64,000 nt of DNA from Curvibacter sp. (GTDB taxonomy: Bacteria; Pseudomonadota; Gammaproteobacteria; Burkholderiales; Burkholderiaceae_C). Below, one piece after another: positions 8,893 to 16,460 of this stretch (positions are counted from its first letter, which is position 1; every line of letters starts with the position of its first letter). The translations under genes and the position numbers were made by a program. The notes under the pieces were generated by a model. It worked only from the letters and a program-made list of their open reading frames with translations. It was not told where the DNA came from and searched no databases. The stretch spans positions 58,788 to 122,787 of the forward strand of contig JAHRYV010000004.1 of NCBI GenBank assembly GCA_020621965.1, written 5' to 3'.

Positions 8893-8921
8893 TTGACAGG
8901 TTGTATCCCAAAATATACACT
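8893..8921 (+). promoter_or_regulatory. Promoter and putative operator of the HigBA-like pair
   Basis: A perfect TTGACA (-35) lies at 8893-8898. A -10 of the form TACACT (17-bp spacer) or TATACA (15-bp spacer) lies at 8914-8921. An inverted repeat TGTAT-N8-ATACA (8902-8906 and 8915-8919) overlaps the spacer and -10, a fitting antitoxin operator. The predicted start site falls within a few bases of the toxin ATG at 8930, so the mRNA would be leaderless or nearly so. No Shine-Dalgarno sequence is visible. Confidence 0.55.
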
Positions 8922-8929
8922 TCATCGCA

Positions 8930-9220
8930 ATGAAGGCCATCCACACCACCGAGGTCTTCGATGCGTGGTTTGCCGGCTTGAAGGACCGACAGGCCGCACG
9001 GCGAGTGCAGGTGCGCATCGACCGCGCCGAAGACGGCAACTTCGGTGACTGCGCCCCGGTGGGTGAGGGGGTGTCGGAAATGCGGATTCACTACGGGCCG
9101 GGCTATCGCGTGTACTTCACGCAGCGCGGCGTGGAAATCGTCATCCTGCTGGCTGGCGGCGACAAGTCCACCCAGGCCGCCGACATCAGGGCCGCACTGG
9201 CTCTGGCACGGCAGATTTAG
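8930..9220 (+). CDS. HigB/RelE-superfamily toxin (addiction module killer protein)
   Basis: A 96-residue protein of the RelE/ParE superfamily, of the type named 'putative addiction module killer protein'. VRIDRAEDGNFGDC, then the MRIHYGPGYRVYFTQRG strand region and ILLAGGDKSTQ are characteristic. The conserved Arg/Tyr and Lys residues in the last strands are typical of mRNA-interferase folds. The antitoxin gene follows 12 bp downstream, so toxin precedes antitoxin as in higBA. The pair lies between the M16 genes and rsmD, which are normally adjacent, and looks like an insertion. Confidence 0.88.
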   Translation: MKAIHTTEVFDAWFAGLKDRQAARRVQVRIDRAEDGNFGDCAPVGEGVSEMRIHYGPGYRVYFTQRGVEIVILLAGGDKSTQAADIRAALALARQI

Positions 9221-9232
9221 GAGAACACTCGT

Positions 9233-9532
9233 ATGGGAAGCGTCAAACTGCGCAAATGGGACAGCGCCGAACATCTCAAGACCGACGAAGACATGGTCGA
9301 GTATCTGCAGGCTTGCCTGGACGAAGCCGGCGATGACGCGGCTTTTATCGCCAAAGCCCTGGGGACCATCGCGCGCGCCAAAGGCATGACGCAACTGGCG
9401 CGCGACACCGGCCTGGGCCGTGAGAGTCTTTACAAGGCCTTGTCCGGCGAGGGCAATCCCAGCTTTTCCACCATCCTCAAGGTCATGTCGGCGCTGGGCA
9501 TCAAGCTGCACGCCGAAGTGGCGCACAGCTGA
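9233..9532 (+). CDS. HigA-like antitoxin (addiction module antidote protein, HTH)
   Basis: A 99-residue partner antitoxin. The C-terminal two thirds form a helix-turn-helix (MTQLARDTGLGRESLYKALS, then NPSFSTILKVMSALG) that should bind the operator upstream of the toxin. The N-terminal WDSAEHLKTDEDMVEYLQ region is typical of this antidote family. A GGAG ribosome site precedes the ATG. Its stop codon overlaps the rsmD start (ATGA at 9529-9532 region), so rsmD translation may be coupled to antitoxin translation. Confidence 0.88.
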   Translation: MGSVKLRKWDSAEHLKTDEDMVEYLQACLDEAGDDAAFIAKALGTIARAKGMTQLARDTGLGRESLYKALSGEGNPSFSTILKVMSALGIKLHAEVAHS

Positions 9533-10182
9533 TGAAACGTACCCCCAAATCTGCCGCTCCTTCCGTACGGGCTGAGCCCGTCGAAGCCCCCACCGTCAAG
9601 AAGCACGCCGGCCGCCCGCTCACCGGCAAGCCCGCCGGCGAGGTGCGCATCATCGGCGGCCAGTGGAAGCGTAGCAAGCTCCCCGTGGCCGACAAGCCCG
9701 GCCTGCGCCCCACACCCGACCGCGTGCGCGAAACCCTGTTCAACTGGCTAGGGCAAGACCTCACGGGCTGGCGCTGCGTCGACGCCTTCGCCGGTACCGG
9801 TGCGCTCGGCTTCGAAGCCGCCTCGCGCGGCGCCAAGGAAGTGACGCTGGTGGAGCAGGACAGCGCGCTGGTGGCACAGCTCAAGCGCATCAAGGAACAG
9901 CTGAAGGCCGAGGCCGTGCAGGTGCAGCGTGGTGACGGCATAGGCGCGCTGAAGCAATGGCTCGCCGCCAGCGCGGACCTGGTGTTTCTCGATCCGCCGT
10001 TTGATGCCAATTTGTTCGACGCGGCGTTGCAGGCCGCCGCGCGCGCCGTGGCGCCGGGTGGCTACATCTATCTGGAAGCGCCCAGCGCCTGGGGCGAAGA
10101 GCAACTGGCGCCGCTGGGGCTGACGCTGTACCGGCATCTGAAGGCAGGTTCGGTGCACGCGCATCTGTTGCGGCGGCCATGA
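9532..10182 (+). CDS. rsmD: 16S rRNA (guanine966-N2)-methyltransferase RsmD
   Basis: A 216-residue SAM-dependent methyltransferase that modifies G966 of 16S rRNA during 30S assembly. After a basic, Pro-rich N-terminal tail (about 1-40), IIGGQWKRSKLPV and GLRPTPDRVRETLFNWL are family signatures. FAGTGALGFEAASRG is the SAM-binding loop. The catalytic DPPF motif is in LVFLDPPFDANLF. The ATG overlaps the antitoxin stop by one base, with no strong ribosome site of its own. A coaD gene, common after rsmD in related genomes, does not follow here. Confidence 0.94.
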   Translation: MKRTPKSAAPSVRAEPVEAPTVKKHAGRPLTGKPAGEVRIIGGQWKRSKLPVADKPGLRPTPDRVRETLFNWLGQDLTGWRCVDAFAGTGALGFEAASRGAKEVTLVEQDSALVAQLKRIKEQLKAEAVQVQRGDGIGALKQWLAASADLVFLDPPFDANLFDAALQAAARAVAPGGYIYLEAPSAWGEEQLAPLGLTLYRHLKAGSVHAHLLRRP

Positions 10183-10227
10183 CCGACGTGAAGTCCGCCG
10201 GTCGTTTCTACGTCAAGCCCCCAAGTC

Positions 10228-10854
10228 ATGCCAGCAGTTGAACAATGGCGATCCACATGGGCCGGGCTGGGTGTTTCCATCACGTCGGCCTTGCTTGGCG
10301 ACTATGAGGAACTCATTGCCAGGTACTCCGAACCGCATCGCAAGTACCACACTGTTCGGCACCTGGATGAGTGCTTTGCGAAGCTCGCCGAGGTTCGCGG
10401 GCTGGCCGAACATCCTGCCGAAGTGGAGATCGCGCTCTGGTTTCACGACGCAATCTACGAGAAACGCTCCGCTCACAATGAAGCAAGGAGCGCCGAGCTC
10501 GCCGTAGCGAAGATACGTGCCGCCGGGGGCTCAGCCGAGGTCGGCGCCCGGGTCGCGGACCTGATAATGGCCACCAGACATGCCGCAGTGCCTCAGAGCA
10601 ACGACGCGAAGGTGCTGGTAGACGTAGACCTGTCGATCCTGGGCACTGGCCCCGCACGATTCGATGAGTACGAGCGGCAGGTGCGTGAGGAGTATTCCTG
10701 GGTGCCAGGATTCCTCTTCAACAGGGAGCGACAAAAGATCCTGCAGGAGTTTCTGGCCCGGCCGTCGATCTTTGGCACCCGGCTCTTTCTGGAGCGTTAT
10801 GAACAACAGGCCAGAACCAATCTTGAACGATCACTCGGTCGCTTGGGCGGCTGA
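10228..10854 (+). CDS. HD-superfamily metal-dependent phosphohydrolase
   Basis: A 208-residue protein with an HD-type metal site: His41 and His45 in YHTVRHLD, the HD pair His73-Asp74 in LWFHDAIY, a later TRHAA histidine and the DVDLSILG aspartates. Such proteins hydrolyse phosphate esters or nucleotides, but this subgroup has no settled substrate. It lies 45 bp after rsmD and upstream of an integron-type cassette. No attC-like site was seen immediately after it, so it is probably not itself a cassette. Codon use is a little less GC-biased than in the flanking core genes. Confidence 0.85.
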   Translation: MPAVEQWRSTWAGLGVSITSALLGDYEELIARYSEPHRKYHTVRHLDECFAKLAEVRGLAEHPAEVEIALWFHDAIYEKRSAHNEARSAELAVAKIRAAGGSAEVGARVADLIMATRHAAVPQSNDAKVLVDVDLSILGTGPARFDEYERQVREEYSWVPGFLFNRERQKILQEFLARPSIFGTRLFLERYEQQARTNLERSLGRLGG

Positions 10855-11060
10855 CAGGGCGTCCCCGAATGAAGATTGGAAGATTGGAGTCAGGTCTTAC
10901 CTTTTGCCTTTCTGATCTTTCCGCGTTAGATGGTGACTTACGGCTGAGTCGCATGGTGGGGGCAACGGGAGGTGAGAGATGAAAGAGGAAGCAAGAGAGC
11001 AAAAGGCGCTCCGGACGAGACCTGACCCCGTGACTCGGGACGGGGAAGCCCCTTTCATTC

Positions 11061-11067
11061 GTTAGGC
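11061..11067 (+). other. Integron recombination core site GTTAGGC (5' cassette boundary)
   Basis: The heptamer fits the GTTRRRY crossover consensus and lies 20 bp before the ATG of the 11087 gene. In a circularised cassette it would join the 3' end of the attC at 11885-11950. There it is the exact complement of that site's first core, GCCTAAC, as expected for a genuine cassette. No complete attC or attI was recognised immediately upstream. Confidence 0.6.
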
Positions 11068-11086
11068 ATCAATCAATCACCGCGAT

Positions 11087-11890
11087 ATGGCATTCAGGGC
11101 AAAGAAACGCATCTCGGAGCGCAACGCGTATAACATGGTCGTGTCCATGGCTTTGTATGGAAATCACTACAACGACATTCATGGAAATATTCGCGCAGTG
11201 TCTGACGTTAAGGCCCACTATGACCAGAACGGGCGCGACTTTAAACGAGTCATTGCTGCGTGCCGAGACTTTGCGGAGAGCGTGCCGTTTTACGAGAACC
11301 TGATTGGTGCGCAGTGGACGGCTGAGGGTGTCACCGTTTCACGGCCGAGCCACATCACGGGCGAGTACGAGCCAGTAGTTAGCGGTGATGGCGTGTACAA
11401 CGAAAGCGACTACTGGGCGAACTTCGAGATCAGTAAGGAGGACTTCGACAGTGCTATCACCTCGGGGCGATGGGAACGCTTTCTGGCTGCAGTGAACGCC
11501 GGAATCGCTGCGGTGGAGGCATTCCTGAATCATCAATACATGGTTCGGTTGCGAGTCGCGGGTAATGATCCGGCCCTTAGGGGGAATCTCGAAGAGAAGA
11601 TGAAAACGTGGCCCGAGACACTTACGGGTCGGTCATTTGATCTTTCTAACCGGTCATGGTCCTCGTTCTCAAAGCTCAAGAAGCTGCGCGACGAAGGCTT
11701 CCAACATAGAAAGTCGACCTCAACCGGCGTTACGCGCAAGGAGCAACTAGCCCTATTGAACGAGTACAAGTACGCGGTGCCTAGGCTCCTGCTCGATTTC
11801 CACATTCACTTCGAAGAGCGCTGTCCTAGCGCCATAATCCGCTATGCGTTTTATCCTGAAATCGAGTTCAAGTCACCGAAGGATGCCTAA
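11087..11890 (+). CDS. Hypothetical protein carried on an integron-type gene cassette
   Basis: A 267-residue protein that I do not recognise. It is mostly soluble and charged, with many aromatic residues (Tyr/Trp-rich NESDYWANFEISKEDFDS) and a Lys/Arg-rich N-terminus (MAFRAKKRISERN). There is no signal peptide or membrane segment. Base composition is clearly more AT-rich than the flanks. The stop codon TAA lies inside the first core of an attC site, and the ATG sits 20 bp after a GTTRRRY site, a typical cassette layout. Cassette genes often encode unknown adaptive or toxin/defence functions, but nothing here identifies one. Confidence 0.75.
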   Translation: MAFRAKKRISERNAYNMVVSMALYGNHYNDIHGNIRAVSDVKAHYDQNGRDFKRVIAACRDFAESVPFYENLIGAQWTAEGVTVSRPSHITGEYEPVVSGDGVYNESDYWANFEISKEDFDSAITSGRWERFLAAVNAGIAAVEAFLNHQYMVRLRVAGNDPALRGNLEEKMKTWPETLTGRSFDLSNRSWSSFSKLKKLRDEGFQHRKSTSTGVTRKEQLALLNEYKYAVPRLLLDFHIHFEERCPSAIIRYAFYPEIEFKSPKDA

Positions 11891-11950
11891 CAATGCATTG
11901 CAGCGGATGTCGCACCTGCGGCGCGCCACCGTTGAACGCAGGCGTTGAAC
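11885..11950 (+). repeat. Integron attC recombination site (66 bp)
   Basis: The site starts with RYYYAAC core GCCTAAC (11885-11891) and ends with GTTRRRY core GTTGAAC (11944-11950). Between them the two arms pair imperfectly: TGCATTGCAGCGG on the left matches the complement of the right arm around CCGTTGAACGCA. One extra unpaired base lies in the left arm, as in folded attC sites. The cassette would therefore run from 11062 to 11944. The stop codon of the cassette gene overlaps the first core. Confidence 0.75.
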
Positions 11951-11968
11951 AGCAGAAGTCAGATTTCT

Positions 11969-12514
11969 GTGAACCCCGCAATCCTTATCAGAAACGAAAC
12001 CCCCGCCGACGCCCAGGCCATCACCGACCTCACCGTCGCCGCCTTCGCAACGCTGGAGATCAGCAGCCACACCGAGCAGTTCATCGTGCAGGCGCTGCGG
12101 GCCGCGCAGGCGCTGACCCTGTCGCTGGTCGCCGAGCTCGACGGCCGGGTGGTCGGGCACATCGCGTTTTCGCCAGTGACGCTGGCCGACGGCACGCCGG
12201 GCTGGTACGGCCTGGGGCCGGTGTCGGTGCTGCCGGCGCACCAGCGCCAGGGCATCGGTGGCGCCTTGATCCGCGAAGGGCTGGCGCGGTTGCAGGCGCT
12301 GGGTGCGCGGGGCTGCTGCCTGGGGGGCCATCCGGACTACTACCCGCGCTTCGGTTTCGGCCATCCGCCGGGGTTGGGGCTAGACGGCGTGCCGCCCGAG
12401 GCCTTCTTCGCGCTGTCCTTCGACGGCCGCTTCCCGCAAGGGTGCGTCACTTTCCATGACGCTTTCCAGGCCACGGGCCCTCAGCCTGCGGGACAGGCGG
12501 CGCCGCGCCGCTGA
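11969..12514 (+). CDS. GNAT family N-acetyltransferase
   Basis: About 181 residues. The acetyl-CoA binding motif A is clear (VLPAHQRQGIGGALIREGL), and the fold begins at ILIRNETPADAQ. The C-terminal YYPRFGFG region matches YhbS-like acetyltransferases. The start is uncertain. GTG 11969 fits the family, while an in-frame TTG at 11945 lies inside the attC core. No good ribosome site is visible, so the native 5' end may have been altered when the cassette inserted just upstream. Substrate unknown. Confidence 0.82.
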   Translation: MNPAILIRNETPADAQAITDLTVAAFATLEISSHTEQFIVQALRAAQALTLSLVAELDGRVVGHIAFSPVTLADGTPGWYGLGPVSVLPAHQRQGIGGALIREGLARLQALGARGCCLGGHPDYYPRFGFGHPPGLGLDGVPPEAFFALSFDGRFPQGCVTFHDAFQATGPQPAGQAAPRR

Positions 12515-12603
12515 GAGCGGCCTGCGTTGCACCGTATCGCCAGCGCAGGCGCAGTAACCCGCGCGTTAGCATGGCGGCATCAGACCACGAAAGGAGCCCC
12601 GCC

Positions 12604-12993
12604 ATGACCGTCCACATCGTGCGCCTCGGCACGCCGCGCCTGCCGGATGAAGGCACGCGCATCGGCACCGTGCGCCGGCCGCCACGTGGTGTACCCAAGA
12701 GCGAGTTCGCGCGCCAGAACTGGTACGACGTCTGGTTCCCCAACCTGGCCCCAAGCCCGGAGACGATGAAGCTGGGCCAGGAGGCGACGACGCCGGCGCA
12801 GTGGACCGCCTTCACCAAACGCTACCGCAAGGAGATGAGCACGCCCGAGGCCGGCCACGCGCTGGCGCTGCTGGCCGCGCTGTCGCAGCAGAGCCATTTC
12901 TCGGTGGGCTGTTATTGCGAGGACGAGGCGCATTGCCACCGCTCGGTGCTGCGTGAGCTGCTGCGGGAGCATGGCGCCAAGGTGGCGCCCTGA
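12604..12993 (+). CDS. DUF488 family protein
   Basis: 129 residues, starting at ATG 12604 after a good AAAGGAG ribosome site (an earlier in-frame ATG lacks one). DUF488 features are present: the RLGTPR start, the RQNWYDVWFPNLAPS region, and the Cys/His-rich CYCEDEAHCHRSVL near the C-terminus, which probably binds a metal or forms the active centre. Function of the family is unknown. It stands alone, followed by a small membrane protein gene. Confidence 0.82.
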   Translation: MTVHIVRLGTPRLPDEGTRIGTVRRPPRGVPKSEFARQNWYDVWFPNLAPSPETMKLGQEATTPAQWTAFTKRYRKEMSTPEAGHALALLAALSQQSHFSVGCYCEDEAHCHRSVLRELLREHGAKVAP

Positions 12994-13042
12994 GGCTCGG
13001 GCAACCCGCCCATCAAGTCGGCATCGTCTTTACCCCCATCCC

Positions 13043-13231
13043 ATGTCTCCCCGCGCCGAGGAACGTTTCAAGTCCGCCCTGCAGCTGCTGGCCATCGCAG
13101 GCCTGGCCCTGATCGTGCTGGTCATCCTGCACAAGGCCTATGTCGACGTCGCGGCCCTGGCCGAGCAGCACAGTGGCGCGGGCTTCTGGCGCGCCTTGGC
13201 GCGTTACCTCTTGCGCAATCTGGCGGGCTAG
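13043..13231 (+). CDS. Small single-pass membrane protein
   Basis: 62 residues. A basic N-terminus (MSPRAEERFKS) precedes one strongly hydrophobic helix (about 10-30) and an amphipathic tail (residues 36-60) ending in LLRNLAG. No strong ribosome site is seen. It could be a real small protein or spurious; the predicted helix and the lack of a competing frame favour a real one. Function unknown. Confidence 0.45.
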   Translation: MSPRAEERFKSALQLLAIAGLALIVLVILHKAYVDVAALAEQHSGAGFWRALARYLLRNLAG

Positions 13232-13396
13232 CGTCGGCCCGCCGCGGACGGGTTGGCCAAGCGCCCACGATCCGTATACCCGCTCATATTCCTGCTATCT
13301 TCACGCCCTTCCCCTGGTTCCGCGGCCCCAATACGAGGCCGGGCTGATCGAGTCGCGCCGGGCCATACGCCCGGGCAGTACACCGAGGTTCAACAC

Positions 13397-13855
13397 ATGA
13401 TGGATACCGAAGGACATTGCACGGCCGAGATGGCCACGCCGGAAAACGAAGCCCTGGTGGCGCGCGTCTACGCTCAGGCGCTGGAGGCGTCTTACACCGG
13501 CAGGGTGCTGGCCCCGGGCATGCAGCGCGTGCACGACGTCGAACACCTGATGCAGGAGGTGAACAGCGGCGTGTCCTTCGAGCAGTATTTCCGCTGGGCC
13601 ACGCTGGAGGAGATCGGCGGCATCGAGCGCCATCTGGCGGCGCTGGGGCTGGAGCGCGTGCGCGAGCTGACACGGCAGGCCATGACGGTGGCCTTCCCCA
13701 AGGGGCTGCCTCCCACGCCGGCGGCGCTGTACACAGCCACCGCATGGACGCCGGCGCAAGAAGCGCAGCTGGCCGCGCTGTTCGAAGGCCTGGAGGCGGA
13801 GAACGGCCACGTCACCAACGTGCTGGCCGGTTACGCGCGCACCGCGGGCCTGTAA
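13397..13855 (+). CDS. DUF4375 (DMP19-like) family protein
   Basis: 152 residues from the first of two tandem ATG codons at 13397. The central VNSGVSFEQYFRWATLEEIG segment is like the G-x-x-QFFYN region of DMP19/DUF4375 proteins, a group of small helical proteins of unknown function. The rest is alpha-helical and acidic. An alpha/beta hydrolase follows about 90 bp downstream. Assignment rests on this motif only. Confidence 0.6.
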   Translation: MMDTEGHCTAEMATPENEALVARVYAQALEASYTGRVLAPGMQRVHDVEHLMQEVNSGVSFEQYFRWATLEEIGGIERHLAALGLERVRELTRQAMTVAFPKGLPPTPAALYTATAWTPAQEAQLAALFEGLEAENGHVTNVLAGYARTAGL

Positions 13856-13943
13856 AGTACGGCAACGCAGCCGGCGGGTCGGACCGCCGGCTATGGGCCG
13901 CGGGCCTTGCCGGCGTACCAGAGCCCACTGGAAAGACCACAGC

Positions 13944-14909
13944 ATGCACAAGACCCTGCGTTTCCTCGGCATCGTCAGCGCCGCCATCGTGCTCCTGGTG
14001 GGCGCCTTCGTCGTCTGGGCCTGGGCGCCCGATGTCCCGCTGGAGCAGCTCAAGGCCCGCTGGGCCGCGCCGCCCTCGCAGTTCATCAGTGTGGACGGTC
14101 TGCCGGTGCACGTGCGCGACGAAGGCCCGCGCGACGACCCGCTGCCCATCGTGCTGGTGCACGGCACTTCGGCCAGCCTGCACACCTGGGAGGGCTGGAG
14201 CCGTGAGCTGAGCAAGACGCGCCGCGTGATCCGCTTCGACCTGCCGGGTTTTGGCCTGACCGGCCCCAACGCCACGGGCGACTACCGCATGGCCGCCTAT
14301 GTGCGCTTTGTGCCCGCCCTGCTGGACCGGCTGGGCGTGGCGCGCTGCGTGCTCGGCGGCAACTCGCTGGGCGGCGAGGTGGCCTGGGCCACGGCGCATG
14401 CGCAGCCGCAGCGCGTGGCCGCACTGATCCTGGTGGACGCCACCGGCTACACCTTCGACCCGGCCGGGCTGCCGCTGGGTTTCCGCATCGCCGCCACGCC
14501 GGGCCTGCGCGAGGCCATGCGTTACCTGCTGCCGCCCGGCGCCGTGGAGCAGTCGGTGCGCGACGTTTATGGCGACCCGGCGCGCGTGACCCCCGAGCTG
14601 GTGGCCTACTACCGCGCCATGGCCACGCGCGCGGGCAACCGCCAGGCCCTGAGCCAGCGCCTGGCCGTGCACTTCGCCGGCCGCGAGCAGGACATCAAGA
14701 CCCTGAAGCAGCCCACGTTGATCCTCTGGGGCGGCCAGGACCGGCTGGTGGCGCCCGAATACGCGCGGCGCTTCGCGGCCGACATTGCCGGCTCGAAGCT
14801 GGTGCTGTTCGAGCCACTGGGCCACGTGCCGCACGAGGAAGACCCGGCGGTCACGGTGGCGGCGGTGCAGGCTTTCTTGCGCGAGACCGCGGGCAGTGGC
14901 GCGAGGTGA
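13944..14909 (+). CDS. Alpha/beta-fold hydrolase with N-terminal membrane anchor
   Basis: 321 residues, starting at ATG 13944. An N-terminal hydrophobic segment (about 8-26) anchors or exports it. The hydrolase core shows the oxyanion LVHGTSAS (71-78), nucleophile Ser141 in GGNSLGG, a late Asp in WGGQDRLV and the catalytic His in GHVPHEE. It resembles the epoxide-hydrolase/haloperoxidase-like esterase group (MhpC family). Substrate unknown. Probably monocistronic. Confidence 0.9.
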   Translation: MHKTLRFLGIVSAAIVLLVGAFVVWAWAPDVPLEQLKARWAAPPSQFISVDGLPVHVRDEGPRDDPLPIVLVHGTSASLHTWEGWSRELSKTRRVIRFDLPGFGLTGPNATGDYRMAAYVRFVPALLDRLGVARCVLGGNSLGGEVAWATAHAQPQRVAALILVDATGYTFDPAGLPLGFRIAATPGLREAMRYLLPPGAVEQSVRDVYGDPARVTPELVAYYRAMATRAGNRQALSQRLAVHFAGREQDIKTLKQPTLILWGGQDRLVAPEYARRFAADIAGSKLVLFEPLGHVPHEEDPAVTVAAVQAFLRETAGSGAR

Positions 14910-14988
14910 TCGTCTTGCGACCGACCTGATCACAACGGGCTTCGCGGCCGACGGGCCGCCGCGCAGAGTTTTCTGGACGAGGTGAACC

Positions 14989-15648
14989 ATGAGCGCTGAA
15001 CAGGAAAAACCGAAGATCGCCTGCCTGCCCAACGGGCCCTATTACCTGCTGGTCGACATGGCGGCCACCGCGGTGCCCAACCTGTGCCGCCCCAATGGCG
15101 AGCCCTGTGCCACGGTGCGCGGCGTCGCCCTGTGCCGCTGTGGCGGTTCCGGCAACAAGCCGTTCTGCGACGGCACGCACGGCACTATCGGCTTCAGCGA
15201 CCAGCGGGTTGTCAACGACGGCCGGCATCAGCGGCTCAGTTACGCCGGCAAGCGCATCACGATCCACGACAACCGTGCCCTCTGTGCCCACGCGGGGCAC
15301 TGCACCGAGCGGCTGCCGTCGGTGTTCCGGATGCAGCGGGAGCCCTGGATCAACCCGGACGGCGCCAGCGCCGAGGAGATCATCGAGACCATCCGCAGAT
15401 GCCCGTCCGGAGCCCTGAGCTATACCGTGGACGGGGTGGAAGTCCGTGATCAGGCGCGCGAGCCGCTGGTAACCGTCACCGACGACGGCCCCTACGCGGT
15501 CACGGGCGGCGTCGAGCTGATCGGGGTGCCCTTCGATGAGGGCGCCTCGCGGGAGCACTACACGCTGTGCCGCTGCGGTGCGTCGAAGAACAAGCCTTTT
15601 TGCGACGGCTCGCATTGGGCGATCGGTTTTCGGGACGCCGGGCGCTGA
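14989..15648 (+). CDS. Iron-sulfur protein with two CDGSH motifs and a mono-cluster domain
   Basis: 219 residues. The first CDGSH-type site uses C49, C51, C60 and H64 (CRCGGSGNKPFCDGTH). The second uses C194, C196, C205 and H209 (CRCGASKNKPFCDGSH). Each should hold a redox-active 2Fe-2S cluster with one His ligand. Between them, C99 and C105 (CAHAGHC) plus C138 (CPSGAL) form a DUF1271-like ferredoxin centre. Such tandem proteins are thought to be soluble electron-transfer or redox-sensing proteins. No partner gene is evident nearby. Confidence 0.9.
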   Translation: MSAEQEKPKIACLPNGPYYLLVDMAATAVPNLCRPNGEPCATVRGVALCRCGGSGNKPFCDGTHGTIGFSDQRVVNDGRHQRLSYAGKRITIHDNRALCAHAGHCTERLPSVFRMQREPWINPDGASAEEIIETIRRCPSGALSYTVDGVEVRDQAREPLVTVTDDGPYAVTGGVELIGVPFDEGASREHYTLCRCGASKNKPFCDGSHWAIGFRDAGR

Positions 15649-15681
15649 GGCGCCGTGTCCATGGTCCGATGGAGGTACGAC

Positions 15682-15933
15682 ATGCCGACAGCCAAAAGCA
15701 CCTTGAAGCGTCCGCTGCAGCCCATGCCCGCCGCCGTGCGTGCGGCGCTCAATGAGCGCGGGCTGATGACGGCGTACCGCGCGCGGCCGCCCTATCAGCA
15801 GAACGACTATCTGGGCTGGATCGCGCGGGCCAGGCTGGAGGCCACGAAGCTCAAGCGCCTGCATCAGATGCTGGACGAGCTGGAGAGCGGTACGCTGTAC
15901 ATGAACATGGCATGGAAGCCGCGCGCGCGGTGA
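15682..15933 (+). CDS. Small YdeI/OmdA-like protein
   Basis: 83 residues from ATG 15682, which has a GGAGG ribosome site 6 bases upstream; earlier in-frame starts lack one. The RPPYQQNDYLGWI ... ETKLKRL-type helix ... YMNMAW pattern resembles the C-terminal domain of the bacteriocin-protection YdeI/OmpD-associated family (here the helix reads LEATKLKRLHQML). It is shorter than full-length YdeI. Cellular role unknown. Confidence 0.7.
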   Translation: MPTAKSTLKRPLQPMPAAVRAALNERGLMTAYRARPPYQQNDYLGWIARARLEATKLKRLHQMLDELESGTLYMNMAWKPRAR

Positions 15934-15968
15934 GACGGCCGACGAAATCAAGAGAGCGGGGATTCCAG

Positions 15969-16388
15969 ATGTTGCCGGTACTTCGACGCAAGGTGGTGGA
16001 TGGTCTGCTGGTCGCGGCCGATGTGGCCGGGCTGCTGGCGTGCGGCGCCGGCGCATCGGTGGTCCTGCTCCTCGGCAAGCTGATGCTCGCTGCCGTGCTG
16101 GCCGCCCTCGCGCTGGGTTTCTTCCTGCGGCTTGCGGGCCGGCGTCGCCCGCCCCCGCTGGCGCCGGCCCGTCCGCCCGCCTGGTACTACGGGGCGTCGG
16201 CCTTGCTGGCGGCCGTCGAGGTTGCACTGCTGGTCGAGGCGACCAAACTGCCCGTGCGGTTCGACCAGCCCGGCTTCGAGCGCTGGCACTGGGGGCTGGT
16301 GCTCGCCGCCCTGGCCGTGGCCTACCTCGTGCAGCTGCAGATCTTCCGTGCCCTGGGGAGCCGCCGCCGTGGCGCGGCACAGCCTTGA
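15969..16388 (+). CDS. Hypothetical inner-membrane protein
   Basis: 139 residues from ATG 15969, preceded by a GGGGA-type site. At least four hydrophobic segments are visible, at about 12-32, 36-54, 72-88 and 104-123. An Arg/Pro-rich cytoplasmic loop lies between the second and third. No family was recognised and no catalytic motif is apparent. The neighbours are unrelated single genes. Confidence 0.6.
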   Translation: MLPVLRRKVVDGLLVAADVAGLLACGAGASVVLLLGKLMLAAVLAALALGFFLRLAGRRRPPPLAPARPPAWYYGASALLAAVEVALLVEATKLPVRFDQPGFERWHWGLVLAALAVAYLVQLQIFRALGSRRRGAAQP

Positions 16389-16460
16389 CGCGGGGCGCAG
16401 ATCGTCGCGGCGTCATCCGGTGTCTCCCGCCCCCGTGCGCAAAGCGCCGACAATCAGGCC

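Noticed and set aside
10922..10932. Isolated GTTAGAT as an integron core
   Set aside because: GTTRRRY occurs by chance about once per kilobase per strand; there is no partner core or pairing arm here.
10228..11060. HD hydrolase gene as a further integron cassette
   Set aside because: No RYYYAAC...GTTRRRY site pair follows its stop in the next 200 bp, and the gene starts right after rsmD without a core site.
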